From Nanobdellota archaeon (GTDB taxonomy: Archaea; Nanobdellota; Nanobdellia; Pacearchaeales; GW2011-AR1): a stretch of DNA of 39,400 nucleotides. The stretch covers positions 1 through 39,400 of the forward strand of contig JANLHN010000002.1 of NCBI GenBank assembly GCA_024654505.1, read 5' to 3'. This document shows, in pieces, positions 1 to 10,060 of this stretch (positions are counted from its first letter, which is position 1; each line of letters begins with the position of its first letter). The position numbers and the translations under genes were made by a program. The notes below the pieces were generated by a model. The model saw only the letters and a program-made list of their open reading frames with translations, was not told the DNA's origin and ran no database searches.

Positions 1-390
1 TCTTTCTGCCATTCCTCGTGAAAGTTGGGCTGAATAAGCTTTGCCTGCAGTATTACATCCTGGGCTACCTAGTCCTGCTGCAAGAATTAGGGTTCCGGCG
101 GCTATCTTTCCCGATAGCCCCTTCTCAAAGATTCCTTTTACTGCGTCTCTGATGTTTGCCATATATTTTCTGAAACCACCTTCTTCTTGGGGAATGTAAT
201 TAGGAGTTTCTCTTATTTCTCTTTTTGCTTCGAGTCTTGTCTCAAGGTCAACAATACCTCCATAAGGCTCTTGCATTCGGTGAGTTAGGCCAACTTGTGA
301 TGGTTCTCTTAAATCCTGATGGGAAGAATTTACATACTCTCCACTGGGAATACTCTCCTTACTTGCTCTTGGAGATTGTTTTTCTTTCAT
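1..390 (-). CDS. Hypothetical protein, N-terminal part only
   Basis: This frame starts with ATG at 390 and stays open to the window edge, giving 130 codons with the C-terminus outside. The first 85 residues are hydrophilic and charged. One hydrophobic stretch follows at about residues 95-112 (SGKIAAGTLILAAGLGSPGC). It ends in a lipobox-like LGSPGC, but it lies too far from the N-terminus for a normal lipoprotein signal. The protein may therefore be a single-pass membrane protein with a cytosolic N-terminal domain. A TATA-like GCTTAAATAC at 428-437 could serve as promoter and would leave a short leader. I do not recognise the family. It lies downstream of the surface-protein locus but is separated from it by 149 nt and appears to have its own promoter. 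Confidence 0.6.
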   Translation of the reverse strand, partial: MKEKQSPRASKESIPSGEYVNSSHQDLREPSQVGLTHRMQEPYGGIVDLETRLEAKREIRETPNYIPQEEGGFRKYMANIRDAVKGIFEKGLSGKIAAGTLILAAGLGSPGCNTAGKAYSAQLSRGMAER

Positions 391-539
391 AGGTTCTGGG
401 GTATACTAAATCTAGGATATTAGAGTATTTAAGCATTTTTATTTGTTGTTACTCTATAAGGGCAAGGATGTTGAAAGAAATACCTCTCTATTTAAGTCTT
501 GGGATAATCTTAGGGGGGAGGAAAAAGTTATGAGAGATT

Positions 540-2717
540 TTATAAGAAATTCTGTCCAGGTCTTACAACTATTGAACAGTCTGCGTTTTCGTTTCTGAAT
601 TCATCTCGGCATTTGATATAATAAGTTTCATCATTTTTCCATTCGGCTACATGGGTTGTTGAGTTTGCATAGGGCATTTCTGTTCCTTCTTCGAACGTAA
701 AGTCACAATCATCCATAGTGTAAGAGCATTGGCTGTCTCTAATTGTTACTATCTTCAGCATTGAATTTTCTTCATAAACTCTTGCGATTACTGGTGCGGT
801 TGTATCAATTTCTATGTTGAATGTGATATTATCTTCTGCTACATTTCCTCCAGAGTCTACACATTTGACATAATACTTCTGGTTTCCTGCAACAACATCT
901 TGTCTTTGTGTATGTACTCCATCATCTTTGTTTGTATCAAAGAACATTAAATAATCATTGAGGTTTCCCGTTTTTGAATAAAAACAGATTGATTTTCCTT
1001 CGTCACATCCAAATAATGTTTCTGCATAGAGTTCAACTGGTGCAGGGCTTACTGCTCCAAAGATTGTTCCATTTGGTTGAAGGTTATTCATTTTCAATGC
1101 TGTGCTTCCATGTAGTGAGAACTTGAAACTTTGTTCGTTCTTGTTTCTGTCGTTGTCAGGCATTCCTGGTTGGTCCTTACATCTCACATAAAAGTCGGTG
1201 TTATCTCTTGCAATTCCAGTTAAGTTTGCTTTACAAGTATATAATTGCTCTGCATTCAGTTTGTATAGGTTCATTGAACAATTCATTGTTTCATACATAT
1301 TTTCATAACTTTGGTCTGTGTGACTCCAGCTACAACTTGCAGGCTCGTCAGTATAGAATTCAACTATTGCGCTGTCGGTGTTTTCTGCTACACATCCTCC
1401 ATTTAATATTGAAGTTGCTTTTATCTTTGGAGCTGTGGTATCTGGCGTTGGGTCCATGCAGAATCTTACATTATATTCGGCAGAGTTTTCATTTCCGTTT
1501 TTGTCTTGACATCTTATGAAGAAGTTTAGGTAACCACCATTTTCTAAAATGAATGAGCTGTTCTCAAATGCTTTTGCACCTGGTAAGGAGAATACCTCTG
1601 TGTGGTTGTAAAGATACATATTGGTTCCACCCATGTAAGAACTCATATCATCCATTCCTAATGTGTGATTGTAATCAATCTTACAAAGTGCTGGTTCGTT
1701 TGTATCGACTCCGAATTTTAATGGAGTGAATGCTTTCAAACAACCGTCGCTGCTGTTCATGTTTACAATCTTAAATCCAGGTCCGGGTGGAGAGTTCTTT
1801 ACATCTGCATATCTGTGACCTGAAGTTAATGCTTGTAAATTTGGAGTTATTATTGGTGGGTCTACATCATAGGGATTAACATTTACACATTTTTCTTCTT
1901 CTGTTCCTGAATTGACTAATTCACAATTTTGTCCTAGGGAACGGCAACGATATTCTGAACAAGGAAGGTCTGGGTCATTACATACTTCACAACTGTTTCC
2001 TCCGGTTGGTGCTTGCCAAGGCATACAATCAAATTGAACGATTACTATCTCATAATTTTTATACATTAATAAGAAGACTGCTAATGCAACTACTGCTCCT
2101 ATTCCAAAAGATAATCCTGCAGATGCTCCGAGGGTGCTGGCCATTTGTCCTGCGAAAACTCCCAGACCAAGTGCACTTGAGAGTGCATTAGTGTTATTAT
2201 CATCCAATCCAAATGCTCCTCCGAGCATTTGTCCTATACCATAGGCTAGCGCTGCGTAAGAAAATGCATTGATAAGACCACCGAATATTCCTTCTGCACC
2301 CAATAATCCTGCTAGACCTCCGAGAGATGATGTTCCAGACGAACCTTCACCAGATGCGTCTTTGTAATCGTCTGTTGCAGTTTCTAATTCGTCTTTTGCA
2401 GTACTCGTGGTTTTTTCTGCAGGGGATTTTTTCCCTAAGAGACTTTGTGCAGAAGTTAATACTTGAGTTCCAGTGGTTACGGCTTCTGCTGCTTTTTCTG
2501 TTCCAGAGGCTCCTAATTCATTCCAAGTATTGGTTTCTGCTCTCCACACCCATGCTCTCTCAGGACTTGTTTGTCCGTCTGTTGTTCCTGGAGTTGTTGG
2601 CTTATCCTCGGCACTAACAACATCTGCCCCACCTATAATAAAAGCGAATGCGAATAGCGAAGCTATGAGAATTACTAATTGGATGCTTGCTGCTGCCCTT
2701 TTATTATTTAACTTCAT
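540..2717 (-). CDS. Cys-rich secreted protein with prepilin-like N-terminus (cassette B, third gene)
   Basis: This is about 725 aa from ATG 2717. That start overlaps the upstream gene by 14 nt and gives an N-terminus (MKLNNKRAAASIQLVILI) nearly the same as that of the 1336-aa paralogue. The KRA|AAS junction before a hydrophobic stretch resembles an archaeal class III (prepilin) signal peptide. A low-complexity Thr/Gly/Ser segment follows, then a Gly/Ala-rich hydrophobic region at about residues 130-222 that may hold membrane segments. The rest is Cys-rich, with CxxC pairs and the signature CSEYRCRSLGQNCE. This half aligns by eye with the C-terminal half of the protein at 5304-9314 (FDCMPWQAPTGG versus FKCNPWKPPYGG; YDVDPPI versus LDVNPPV). 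Repeated aromatic/Cys modules suggest beta-sandwich domains. It probably acts at the cell surface, disulfide-stabilised. The exact function is unknown. Confidence 0.8.
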   Translation of the reverse strand: MKLNNKRAAASIQLVILIASLFAFAFIIGGADVVSAEDKPTTPGTTDGQTSPERAWVWRAETNTWNELGASGTEKAAEAVTTGTQVLTSAQSLLGKKSPAEKTTSTAKDELETATDDYKDASGEGSSGTSSLGGLAGLLGAEGIFGGLINAFSYAALAYGIGQMLGGAFGLDDNNTNALSSALGLGVFAGQMASTLGASAGLSFGIGAVVALAVFLLMYKNYEIVIVQFDCMPWQAPTGGNSCEVCNDPDLPCSEYRCRSLGQNCELVNSGTEEEKCVNVNPYDVDPPIITPNLQALTSGHRYADVKNSPPGPGFKIVNMNSSDGCLKAFTPLKFGVDTNEPALCKIDYNHTLGMDDMSSYMGGTNMYLYNHTEVFSLPGAKAFENSSFILENGGYLNFFIRCQDKNGNENSAEYNVRFCMDPTPDTTAPKIKATSILNGGCVAENTDSAIVEFYTDEPASCSWSHTDQSYENMYETMNCSMNLYKLNAEQLYTCKANLTGIARDNTDFYVRCKDQPGMPDNDRNKNEQSFKFSLHGSTALKMNNLQPNGTIFGAVSPAPVELYAETLFGCDEGKSICFYSKTGNLNDYLMFFDTNKDDGVHTQRQDVVAGNQKYYVKCVDSGGNVAEDNITFNIEIDTTAPVIARVYEENSMLKIVTIRDSQCSYTMDDCDFTFEEGTEMPYANSTTHVAEWKNDETYYIKCRDEFRNENADCSIVVRPGQNFL

Positions 2718-4506
2718 TGAAATTATTTTGGTCATTTAGTTCTTGAATTACTCTGGCATTGAAGCCGCTGCTGATTACATTAACATTGCTTGGTGTGAAT
2801 TTCTTTTTTTCTTTGTCTATGGACCATTTGTAACCTTTGTCAGTATAGACTCCATTATAATTTATGTAACCTCCACAATCTCCAAAGCTTGTACAGATTC
2901 TATTTGCTGCGAGTGCCCAAGATTCCTCTAGGCATTCTTCTCCATCAATTATTTTTTTCCCACCAAGAAGTCCCTCTTCATAGATTACTGCACATTTTGC
3001 ATTTGCTTGTCCACAAACTTGTTGAGACCGTGTATCACTCCAAAAGTTTAACCCTGGAGGAGAATTTGGAACACAGATTCCACCACCTCGATTGGTTGTT
3101 GTTTTTGTATCTCCTCCTTCACCTGCTATGGCATTTCCAGTGATTGGAGAGAGGGATGGACTGGCTGTAGGATTGTTAAATGTGTTTGTAGTGGGGTTTG
3201 AAAATCCGGTATTTGATGAGCCTATATTCCCACTAGCAATTCTCTCAGTAACCCACATTCCTTTTACTGATGGAAGCCATTGACAATCTCTTTGGTCTAT
3301 ATTCAGACATTCCTCTTTTTCAGTTTGTAATACACAACTGACATATCTATTAGGTCTACAACCTGCTGTTCCAAATGTTCCTTCACTTGTTTCTATTGAA
3401 CCCATTAAACAAACTTCTTCTCTATAGTCTGCACAAGGTTCTACTCTTACTGTTCCGTCGACGCAAACTTCTTTATAATATCTTGAGCCGACCTTATCCT
3501 TTCCTGCGCCCATTTCCCCATCATAAACACACCAGCTTTCTCCATTCATTCTTGGGTCTCCATTCCTATCAACACATTCTGTTCTTTGACAATAATTATC
3601 ACTTCCTTCTGGTTTTCCTATTCCTAAGAAACCATTCCATGCAGCACATCGGCTTCCTAATAAATAATCACAATTTCCACAATTCTTTTTGCTTGGGTCT
3701 CCATTATTTGGGGCACAAACTTCTTCGGGCTTTGCGACTCTCCCATTATTCCAACTTTTTACCTTATCTGAAGAGTATACATTCTCTTTATTTCCACAAG
3801 AATCTACCCAATAAACTTTTCCTTTATCGCATGTGGTTGAAGTTTGTCTTGCACAGGCAGTATTAAGTTCTTCTGCCGAGCAAAGTAAATCTTTATAGAA
3901 TACTTTTTGATTAGAACCTATTGTTTCATTGACTGAAACAACTCTTTCTTCTGCTCCACAATCTTTCCTAGTGGTAAATTCGCATATTCTCTCAAAATCT
4001 TTTTCAAAAACACAAGCTCCCATATCTTGTGATTGTGCTGCGGCAATACATTGAACTTCAGAAGTTATAGAGGTATCATAATTATTTTCTACTCCAAAGA
4101 GTGTTGAAAGTTTCTTACATCTAACTAAGGGAACAAATGCTGCTTGGTCTGAAATAATACAACAACCTAATTGACATTGTGGAACTTGGTTTAATTCTCG
4201 AGGGTCCCAGGTTCCATTATTTGCATCACAGACTCTTTGAGGTGTGTTCTCCATACAGATTCCTTCATCAGAATCATAACAGGTTCCAAGTCGACAGTAA
4301 GATGTAGTTTCACATGACGTAGAAGAGGTTTTGAAATTTGTGTTACAATTTGAAATGTTGGTGTTTATGCAATAAGCCCCATTAGTTGTTTTTTCACAAC
4401 AGGTACTTGGTTCGGACATTGTTGCTTCTGCAAGAGTAAGTGTAGAGAGATAGATTGTAAATAGGGAAAGCGCAATTGTTAAAAGTAAATATTTTTTGTT
4501 AATCAT
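2704..4506 (-). CDS. Cys-rich secreted protein with Sec signal peptide (cassette B, second gene)
   Basis: This is about 600 aa. ATG 4506 overlaps the upstream stop as ATGA, which fixes the start and implies translational coupling. The N-terminus (MINKKYLLLTIALSLFTIYL) is a Sec-type signal peptide, unlike its prepilin-like neighbours. The body is very rich in Cys and aligns by eye with the N-terminal half of the 1336-aa protein. Examples are CSAEELNTAC versus CTAPELNTVC, YWVDSCGNKENVY versus YFLDSCGNTANIY, GESWCVYDG versus GESWCEYDG, and FGDCGGYINY versus LGDCGGEANY. A Ser/Thr/Asn/Pro linker sits near residues 420-460. It looks like the extracellular partner of the downstream gene; together the two equal the fused paralogue in length and content. 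No catalytic motif was recognised. Confidence 0.8.
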   Translation of the reverse strand: MINKKYLLLTIALSLFTIYLSTLTLAEATMSEPSTCCEKTTNGAYCINTNISNCNTNFKTSSTSCETTSYCRLGTCYDSDEGICMENTPQRVCDANNGTWDPRELNQVPQCQLGCCIISDQAAFVPLVRCKKLSTLFGVENNYDTSITSEVQCIAAAQSQDMGACVFEKDFERICEFTTRKDCGAEERVVSVNETIGSNQKVFYKDLLCSAEELNTACARQTSTTCDKGKVYWVDSCGNKENVYSSDKVKSWNNGRVAKPEEVCAPNNGDPSKKNCGNCDYLLGSRCAAWNGFLGIGKPEGSDNYCQRTECVDRNGDPRMNGESWCVYDGEMGAGKDKVGSRYYKEVCVDGTVRVEPCADYREEVCLMGSIETSEGTFGTAGCRPNRYVSCVLQTEKEECLNIDQRDCQWLPSVKGMWVTERIASGNIGSSNTGFSNPTTNTFNNPTASPSLSPITGNAIAGEGGDTKTTTNRGGGICVPNSPPGLNFWSDTRSQQVCGQANAKCAVIYEEGLLGGKKIIDGEECLEESWALAANRICTSFGDCGGYINYNGVYTDKGYKWSIDKEKKKFTPSNVNVISSGFNARVIQELNDQNNFNEVK

Positions 4507-5252
4507 AGTATGTTTCCTATAGGCCAAGCAAGACTCCTACTTGCAAATTGGAATTTATTATTAAATATTTTGCTTTGAATAATATAAAGGGTTGTTCCTT
4601 CACTTTGTTTTAATTTATCTATTATATAGTCTGGGTATAATATCATCATTCCAGATGTTTCAAAATCTCCATAATGAGTTTCGCCCTGAATGATAGATGT
4701 TGCAAGCATTACCATTTCATATATTGCAGAAGGTATTTGAACACTGAACTTTTTGAAACTTTGAGAATCTATAACTGTGGGGGCATTAATTTCAACCCGA
4801 ACCGTTCCAGGTTCGAGGTAGATTTTATAATCTAATTTTCCTTCGACTACACCATACCCTTTTGATTTTAATTCATCTAAAGAACTTGAGTAACAAAGAA
4901 GAATCTTTTCTCTTACCATTAGAGAAAGTTGATCTTCAAATTGTTGTTTTAAGAAAGGTTGTTGAGTTATGCAGGGTTTGTAGTATTCATTTGTGTAACA
5001 GAGGTAAACGAATTCTTCTCCCTTATGTGTAAAACTAAATTCTGGTTTTAGTAGTCCTGCAGTATTTCCTAAAGTGCTTATGTCTTGTTCTATGGCATCT
5101 GCTACGCAATTTTCGAATCCTAAGTTTTCTGTGGAACCGGTAATATATGTAGGTCTAACCCATAAAAAGAAGACTAATATTCCTGCAATTATAATAATTC
5201 CAATGATTATAAATAACGTAACCTGTCCTCTTTTACTTTCTATTTCTCTCAT
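4503..5252 (-). CDS. Pilin-like membrane-anchored protein (cassette B, first gene)
   Basis: This has about 249 aa from ATG 5252. The ATG at 5267 is also in frame, but a clean TATA box (ATTTATAAAT, 5273-5282) is centred 25 nt from 5252 and only about 10 nt from 5267, so a leaderless start at 5252 fits better. The N-terminus reads SKRGQVTLFIIIGIIIIAG: basic residues, RG|Q, then about 20 hydrophobic residues. This is the class III signal/pilin-like pattern common in DPANN archaea. The extracellular part has four or five Cys (YLCY..YYKPC, LLCYSS) and ends in a conserved block (MMILYPDYI, KFQFASRS) shared with the cassette A protein at 9311-10060. It probably forms a membrane-anchored surface subunit with the two Cys-rich proteins downstream. 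The next gene starts inside its stop codon. Confidence 0.8.
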   Translation of the reverse strand: MREIESKRGQVTLFIIIGIIIIAGILVFFLWVRPTYITGSTENLGFENCVADAIEQDISTLGNTAGLLKPEFSFTHKGEEFVYLCYTNEYYKPCITQQPFLKQQFEDQLSLMVREKILLCYSSSLDELKSKGYGVVEGKLDYKIYLEPGTVRVEINAPTVIDSQSFKKFSVQIPSAIYEMVMLATSIIQGETHYGDFETSGMMILYPDYIIDKLKQSEGTTLYIIQSKIFNNKFQFASRSLAWPIGNIL

Positions 5253-5272
5253 TGTCTTTTTAGCCATTGCTT

Positions 5273-5282
5273 ATTTATAAAT
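5273..5282 (-). promoter_or_regulatory. TATA box of cassette B
   Basis: ATTTATAAAT lies in the 50-nt gap between the two cassettes, about 25 nt upstream of the second in-frame ATG of the pilin-like gene. Cassette B can therefore be transcribed on its own as well as by readthrough from cassette A. Confidence 0.6.
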
Positions 5283-5303
5283 TCTATTATCCTCGACTAT
5301 TTT

Positions 5304-8300
5304 TTATATTGCTCTTACTTGCATTGAGCAACCGCTTGGAACATTCCCAAATTCATCTCTACATTTAATTGAATATGTTTCTCCATGGGCTGTGCTTATT
5401 GTATGGGCTGTTCCACTTCCCGCAGATTCTCCTTCATTCCAATTGAATCCGCAACCAGTTGTAGAATATTTACATTCAGCTGTTTCGGTAGTTACAAAGT
5501 GAATAGTCCCTCCAACTTGCCAGACTCTCGCTATTTGTGGGGTTGATGTATCTTGGATTATCCTAAATTCTGTTTCTCCTGTGTCAAAATCTCCAGTTTC
5601 ATCCCCACATTTAATATAATAGTGGTGAGTTTCTGCCAAAAGCGTTTGGGATTGTGTATGTGTTCTGGATGCTCCAGTTTCAAAAAACGGAATCATGTTG
5701 TTATACCCTGATTTAGAATAAGAGCAAGTGTGCCATTCTCCTCCTCCAGAAGTTACAATTTCCAAATTAATTTGGTTTAGTCTTGTTCCAGATTCATAAT
5801 CAGTATTTGGTTTGATGGAATCTATAGTTATTATTTTTGTAGGTTTTCTTATTATGTACTCTTCTCCGATTGTATTGGCATTCCTATCTCCTTCTTCATC
5901 AGTATCTTTCAACCATGGTTGGTCCATGCAACGGAAGTAATAATGATTTTCAGCGTTTGGTGTTGGAAGTGTGGTTGAACAAACGTAACCATAAATAGAT
6001 GAGGGATTTAAATATTGGTCATTACAATTCATTTCATTACTCATTAAAGAGTACTCTTTATCTGTTGTGTCCCATCTGCATGTGGAAAGTTCATTTGTCA
6101 TCACTTTGATATCATCTTTTTCTGTTGCGTTAAATTTAACAATGTTTCCACTTAAAGGGGTTATTTTTTCTATATGGGGGGCTCTCCCATCTGGTCCTTG
6201 ATTAACACAATATTCTGCTGTGTAATGTCCTAAACTTACTATTTCGTGACGGTCAATGCATTTAAAATAGAGTTTTGAGTCTGTGCTCCAATTTAGTCCA
6301 TGACTTTGGCCGTGACTTGGGTCTTGAAGATTAATTGTCAAATTATGAGAGTATGCAAAAGAATCAGAGTCAAAAGGTATCGCCATTTCTTCAAAATCTT
6401 TTGGTTCAAAATCTGCCTTACACCAAGAAGGCTCATTAGTTGTTAATCCTATTACTAAATCTGTGTATGGTTCTAAACATCCTCCATCCTCCATATTAAT
6501 TCTAAATCCTGTAGATGTTGGTGTGGTGGTTGTTCCATCGCTGTTTGAAATTGTAGTGTCTTGACCAAGAACAGGAGGATTTACATCAAGGGGGTCATCT
6601 TCAACACAGAGTTCTTGTTCGGTCCCCTTATTTATGAATTCACATGCGGCTCCGAGACTCCAACAACGATATTCAGAACAAACTCTTTGTGGGTCTTCAT
6701 TACATTTTTCACAGTCACTTCCTCCGTAAGGCGGTTTCCACGGATTACATTTAAACTTTACGATTTCATTATCACAATCGCTTTGGAAAAGGAGGGATAC
6801 TAGCATTAAAATTATTCCAATAATAAGAAGAATCCATCCTATAATTGGGATGGATGCAAGTACATATAATGCCACTAAACCGGCTCCAGCCATTGCACCA
6901 CCAATGGTCATGAGTAAAGTACCACCTGGACTTAGCCCCATTTCTTTTGCAAGATATTTTCCAAGAGCAGCGCCTAATAAGGCTCCTACTGCTATTGCTG
7001 CGAAGGCTCCTAAAAGACCAATTCCTGATAATCCAGCTCCTCCTCCCCCTGCCCCTCCTGCAGTTGCTACGATAGTCTCAACAATATGTCCAGTAATTCC
7101 TGGGGAAGTCATTACCCCTTGAGAAGATGTGTAACCAGAAGCGAGAATACCATAATTAGTGCCCGCAAGCCCATAACCTTGTGATAATAATTTGTTTGCG
7201 AGGGTTGATTCTCCACCCATACCTTCATAAATTTTAGTATAGTTCTCTACTTTTGCGAAGTTATCATCTGTGGGGATGGCTAATGCCCTTATTTTGTTTA
7301 TATAGGTCATTCCCACATCAGGGGCATTTACTACATCGTAATTTTTTGTGTATTTACCAATATAATTTGCTTCCCCACCACAATCTCCAAGGCCCCTACA
7401 AAAGTCATTCATTTTCTCTGTAAATCCTACCTTTAAACAATCCTCATTTGCTTCAATTTTACATCCTCCCCAGGTTTTTGGTACATAAACTACTTCACAT
7501 TCTACTGTGGCTGCCTTACAATTACTTTTCATTGAGGCTACGGATGCCTCGTTATTAACATCATACCCTATAGGGTATTTTGGAACACAAACATCAAAGG
7601 CAAAACTATCAGCAATGTCAACTTGGGCCACTCTACAATTTGGTTCTTCGTCACAGAGTCTCATGTTCCCAGTAAATTGGGATTTTCCAATATCAGTGTA
7701 ACAATCTTTCCATTTATCTCTCATAATTGATAATTGATTAGTACACTCTTGTTTTTCACTTGTTACATCCACACCAATTATAACCTTACATTTGGGTTGC
7801 CCATTTATTACTTCCAAAGTTCCTCTGTCGCAACCCCCTTCAGAGTTTGGTGCCACCATGCATTTTGGAGGAGATGAAGTTTTATTATAAACTCCATTAA
7901 GGTTTGTACATCTTTTAACAGGGTTATCTTTTGAACAATCTTCTAAATCAGATATAATCCTCATTGCTTCGTCGCAGTCTGTTATTATGGTTTCTCCAGT
8001 ATCCCCTTCTACTTTCTTGCTGTTAAAGGTTATACAAGTAGCCCAGTTGTTTAAAATACACTTTCCCTGTTTAAAGGGGATTTTTGTTCCATCTCCCATT
8101 TCAATCTCTTCTGATTGAATACATATTTCTCCTCGATAATCTGTACAGGGAGAGATGTCTACAACACCTTGGTTACAAGAATATCTCCAATGTCTTGAGC
8201 CAACGACGTCATCTCCATTTCCTACTTGGCCATCATATTCACACCAACTTTCTCCATTCTCATAATGTTCTCCATCAAAAGTGCATGAGGTATCTCTACA

Positions 8301-9314
8301 GTAAAATTCTCCGTAGTCGGTATTATGGGAACCATCTTTAGGTGCACAGGCTCCACCAAGGGCGGCTTGACAATTCCCACAGCTATTAGAATTTGCATTT
8401 CCATCTAAGTCTCCATAATTGCAACTCTCAGAGCTATTTACTATAAGTCTCCAATAATCTGCGTCATTGATTTTTGAAGAGTCGTATATATTTGCGGTGT
8501 TTCCACAAGAATCTAAAAAATAAACTTCATCCTTACCTTCAACACAGGTTGTTTCTGTTGTTTTCTCACAAACAGTGTTTAATTCTGGAGCGGTGCAGAG
8601 TTTTCCTTCATTAAATGAGCCACCAGCATTTTGACATTGTTCTCCTGTTTGAAATCTACAAAGTCCTCCCTCACCTATACAGGCTCCTTTTCCAGGAAGT
8701 TCTGCAAGCCAATAACATTCTTCCTCATTAAGATTACTTCTCCAATCTGCTCCTCCTTCCCCAAACCCCAATTGAGTTGTTCTCAGAGTACATTGTGCAG
8801 AGTTTTCAAAAAAGGTTTGGGCGTCAATAACACAACACCCTTTTTGTGCTGTGGGAATGTTGCTACATGAACCATCGACCCAATTTTGATTACATGATGT
8901 CTGTAATACTCCATCATCAAAAACAGTTAAAGCATCGTTATAACAACAACCTCTTTTACAAAAAGATGTTTCTCCACACGTTTGAGAATTTATAAATGTA
9001 GATGTTGAAGGACAATTTTCTATAGAGGCTGTTGCACATTGGTCTCCATTAGTTGCTTGTAGACAGCAACCCAAGATCGGTTCATCTATTGCCGAAGCGA
9101 AGGGAATCATAGGTTTCTTGATTTGAGACACGATAGATATAAGGACTGCTCCAAAAACAGATATTTTTTTCTCACGATATTCCTCCACTTTTGTTAAAGT
9201 TTCTTTATCAATTGTTGGAGTATTTGAGTCTAAGATATATGAAAATGCGAAGATAGAAATAATTAAGATAATTAATTCAAAACTAGCGATTGCTTTTTCT
9301 TTATTTAATTTCAT
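5304..9314 (-). CDS. Giant Cys-rich surface protein with prepilin-like N-terminus (cassette A)
   Basis: This is 1336 aa from ATG 9314, which overlaps the preceding stop as ATGA. The N-terminus has basic residues, EKA|IASFE and a hydrophobic run, with Glu at +5 of the likely cleavage site as in type IV prepilins. Residues about 75-700 form a Cys-rich region matching the protein at 2704-4506. About 750-845 is a Gly/Ala-rich and hydrophobic stretch with likely membrane segments (GIGLLGAFAAIAVGALLG, IIGWILLIIGIILMLVSLL). The rest is a second Cys-rich region matching the protein at 540-2717, with beta-sandwich-like repeats carrying Cys and 'YYIKC' or 'YYFRC' motifs. It is therefore a fused version of two separate cassette B genes, except that its signal peptide resembles that of the third cassette B gene. 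It probably sits on the cell surface, disulfide-bonded. The function is not known. Confidence 0.85.
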   Translation of the reverse strand: MKLNKEKAIASFELIILIISIFAFSYILDSNTPTIDKETLTKVEEYREKKISVFGAVLISIVSQIKKPMIPFASAIDEPILGCCLQATNGDQCATASIENCPSTSTFINSQTCGETSFCKRGCCYNDALTVFDDGVLQTSCNQNWVDGSCSNIPTAQKGCCVIDAQTFFENSAQCTLRTTQLGFGEGGADWRSNLNEEECYWLAELPGKGACIGEGGLCRFQTGEQCQNAGGSFNEGKLCTAPELNTVCEKTTETTCVEGKDEVYFLDSCGNTANIYDSSKINDADYWRLIVNSSESCNYGDLDGNANSNSCGNCQAALGGACAPKDGSHNTDYGEFYCRDTSCTFDGEHYENGESWCEYDGQVGNGDDVVGSRHWRYSCNQGVVDISPCTDYRGEICIQSEEIEMGDGTKIPFKQGKCILNNWATCITFNSKKVEGDTGETIITDCDEAMRIISDLEDCSKDNPVKRCTNLNGVYNKTSSPPKCMVAPNSEGGCDRGTLEVINGQPKCKVIIGVDVTSEKQECTNQLSIMRDKWKDCYTDIGKSQFTGNMRLCDEEPNCRVAQVDIADSFAFDVCVPKYPIGYDVNNEASVASMKSNCKAATVECEVVYVPKTWGGCKIEANEDCLKVGFTEKMNDFCRGLGDCGGEANYIGKYTKNYDVVNAPDVGMTYINKIRALAIPTDDNFAKVENYTKIYEGMGGESTLANKLLSQGYGLAGTNYGILASGYTSSQGVMTSPGITGHIVETIVATAGGAGGGGAGLSGIGLLGAFAAIAVGALLGAALGKYLAKEMGLSPGGTLLMTIGGAMAGAGLVALYVLASIPIIGWILLIIGIILMLVSLLFQSDCDNEIVKFKCNPWKPPYGGSDCEKCNEDPQRVCSEYRCWSLGAACEFINKGTEQELCVEDDPLDVNPPVLGQDTTISNSDGTTTTPTSTGFRINMEDGGCLEPYTDLVIGLTTNEPSWCKADFEPKDFEEMAIPFDSDSFAYSHNLTINLQDPSHGQSHGLNWSTDSKLYFKCIDRHEIVSLGHYTAEYCVNQGPDGRAPHIEKITPLSGNIVKFNATEKDDIKVMTNELSTCRWDTTDKEYSLMSNEMNCNDQYLNPSSIYGYVCSTTLPTPNAENHYYFRCMDQPWLKDTDEEGDRNANTIGEEYIIRKPTKIITIDSIKPNTDYESGTRLNQINLEIVTSGGGEWHTCSYSKSGYNNMIPFFETGASRTHTQSQTLLAETHHYYIKCGDETGDFDTGETEFRIIQDTSTPQIARVWQVGGTIHFVTTETAECKYSTTGCGFNWNEGESAGSGTAHTISTAHGETYSIKCRDEFGNVPSGCSMQVRAI

Positions 9315-10060
9315 ATTCCTGGTTTTGGTGAACAACTTCTCACAGCAAATTTAAATTTTTCTTTGGTTTTTCTGTTTTCTACAGAATAAAGTCTACTGCC
9401 TTTATAATTTACTTGTTTTATGTCTAACTCTGGGTATAACATCATGTAACCCCCATATTCAAAATAACAATATTCTGATTCGGCATTTACAATATCTCTT
9501 GTTACTCCAATTAAGTTATATAGTGAAGACAAAATCTTAATATCAAAATTTTCAAACCTTTGTGATGTTCCTTCCTTTGAGATTTCTACGTTTTTTCTTA
9601 ATTGAATATTGATTGAACCCGGAAGTAAATCAATAAAATACTCTGTTTCATTTCCTTCGACAGTAAACCCTCGGTCTTCATAGTCTTCTTTCAACATATT
9701 AAAACAATTTCTTACTTGTTCTTCTGTTGATGCCTTAATTTCTGCTTCAACTGACGATTCTATCATTGGCTGAAGGTTGTAACAAGGAAGATAATAGTCG
9801 GCTTGATAACAAAGATAATTATATTTATCTCCCTCATAAAGGATTGTTTTTTGAGGGTCTAATTTTCCTCCATAGCCTAATATTATATCTACCTTTTCTT
9901 CAATTGCCTCGGTAACACAACTTTTAATAAACTGACCAGGACTGACTTCTTGAGGAGTCTTCACTTCTTTTTCACCACCCAAAAAAACAACCCCTAGTAT
10001 TCCTGCTACGAGGACTACTGCTACAATAATAAATATTGTAACTTGGCCACGATTATTCAT
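9311..10060 (-). CDS. Pilin-like membrane-anchored protein (cassette A)
   Basis: This has 249 aa. ATG 10060 was chosen because GGAGG lies 6 nt upstream and the encoded N-terminus is the pilin-like MNNRGQVTIFIIVAVVLVAG. Upstream in-frame sequence belongs to the overlapping regulator gene. After the membrane segment comes an extracellular domain with paired Cys (YLCYQADYYLPCY, EYCYFEYGG), ending in MMLYPELDI and KFKFAVRSC. These blocks align with the cassette B protein at 4503-5252, so the two are paralogues. The gene overlaps the regulator stop by 8 nt and overlaps the start of the giant Cys-rich protein by 4 nt, so all three are likely co-translated. It probably anchors or assembles the Cys-rich partner at the envelope. 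Confidence 0.85.
   Translation of the reverse strand: MNNRGQVTIFIIVAVVLVAGILGVVFLGGEKEVKTPQEVSPGQFIKSCVTEAIEEKVDIILGYGGKLDPQKTILYEGDKYNYLCYQADYYLPCYNLQPMIESSVEAEIKASTEEQVRNCFNMLKEDYEDRGFTVEGNETEYFIDLLPGSINIQLRKNVEISKEGTSQRFENFDIKILSSLYNLIGVTRDIVNAESEYCYFEYGGYMMLYPELDIKQVNYKGSRLYSVENRKTKEKFKFAVRSCSPKPGI

Noticed and set aside
3375-3866. Long plus-strand frame of 163 codons
   Set aside because: It is antisense to a well-supported Cys-rich gene and has a Leu/His/Phe-rich composition typical of the reverse strand of such sequence. No start signal or family match.
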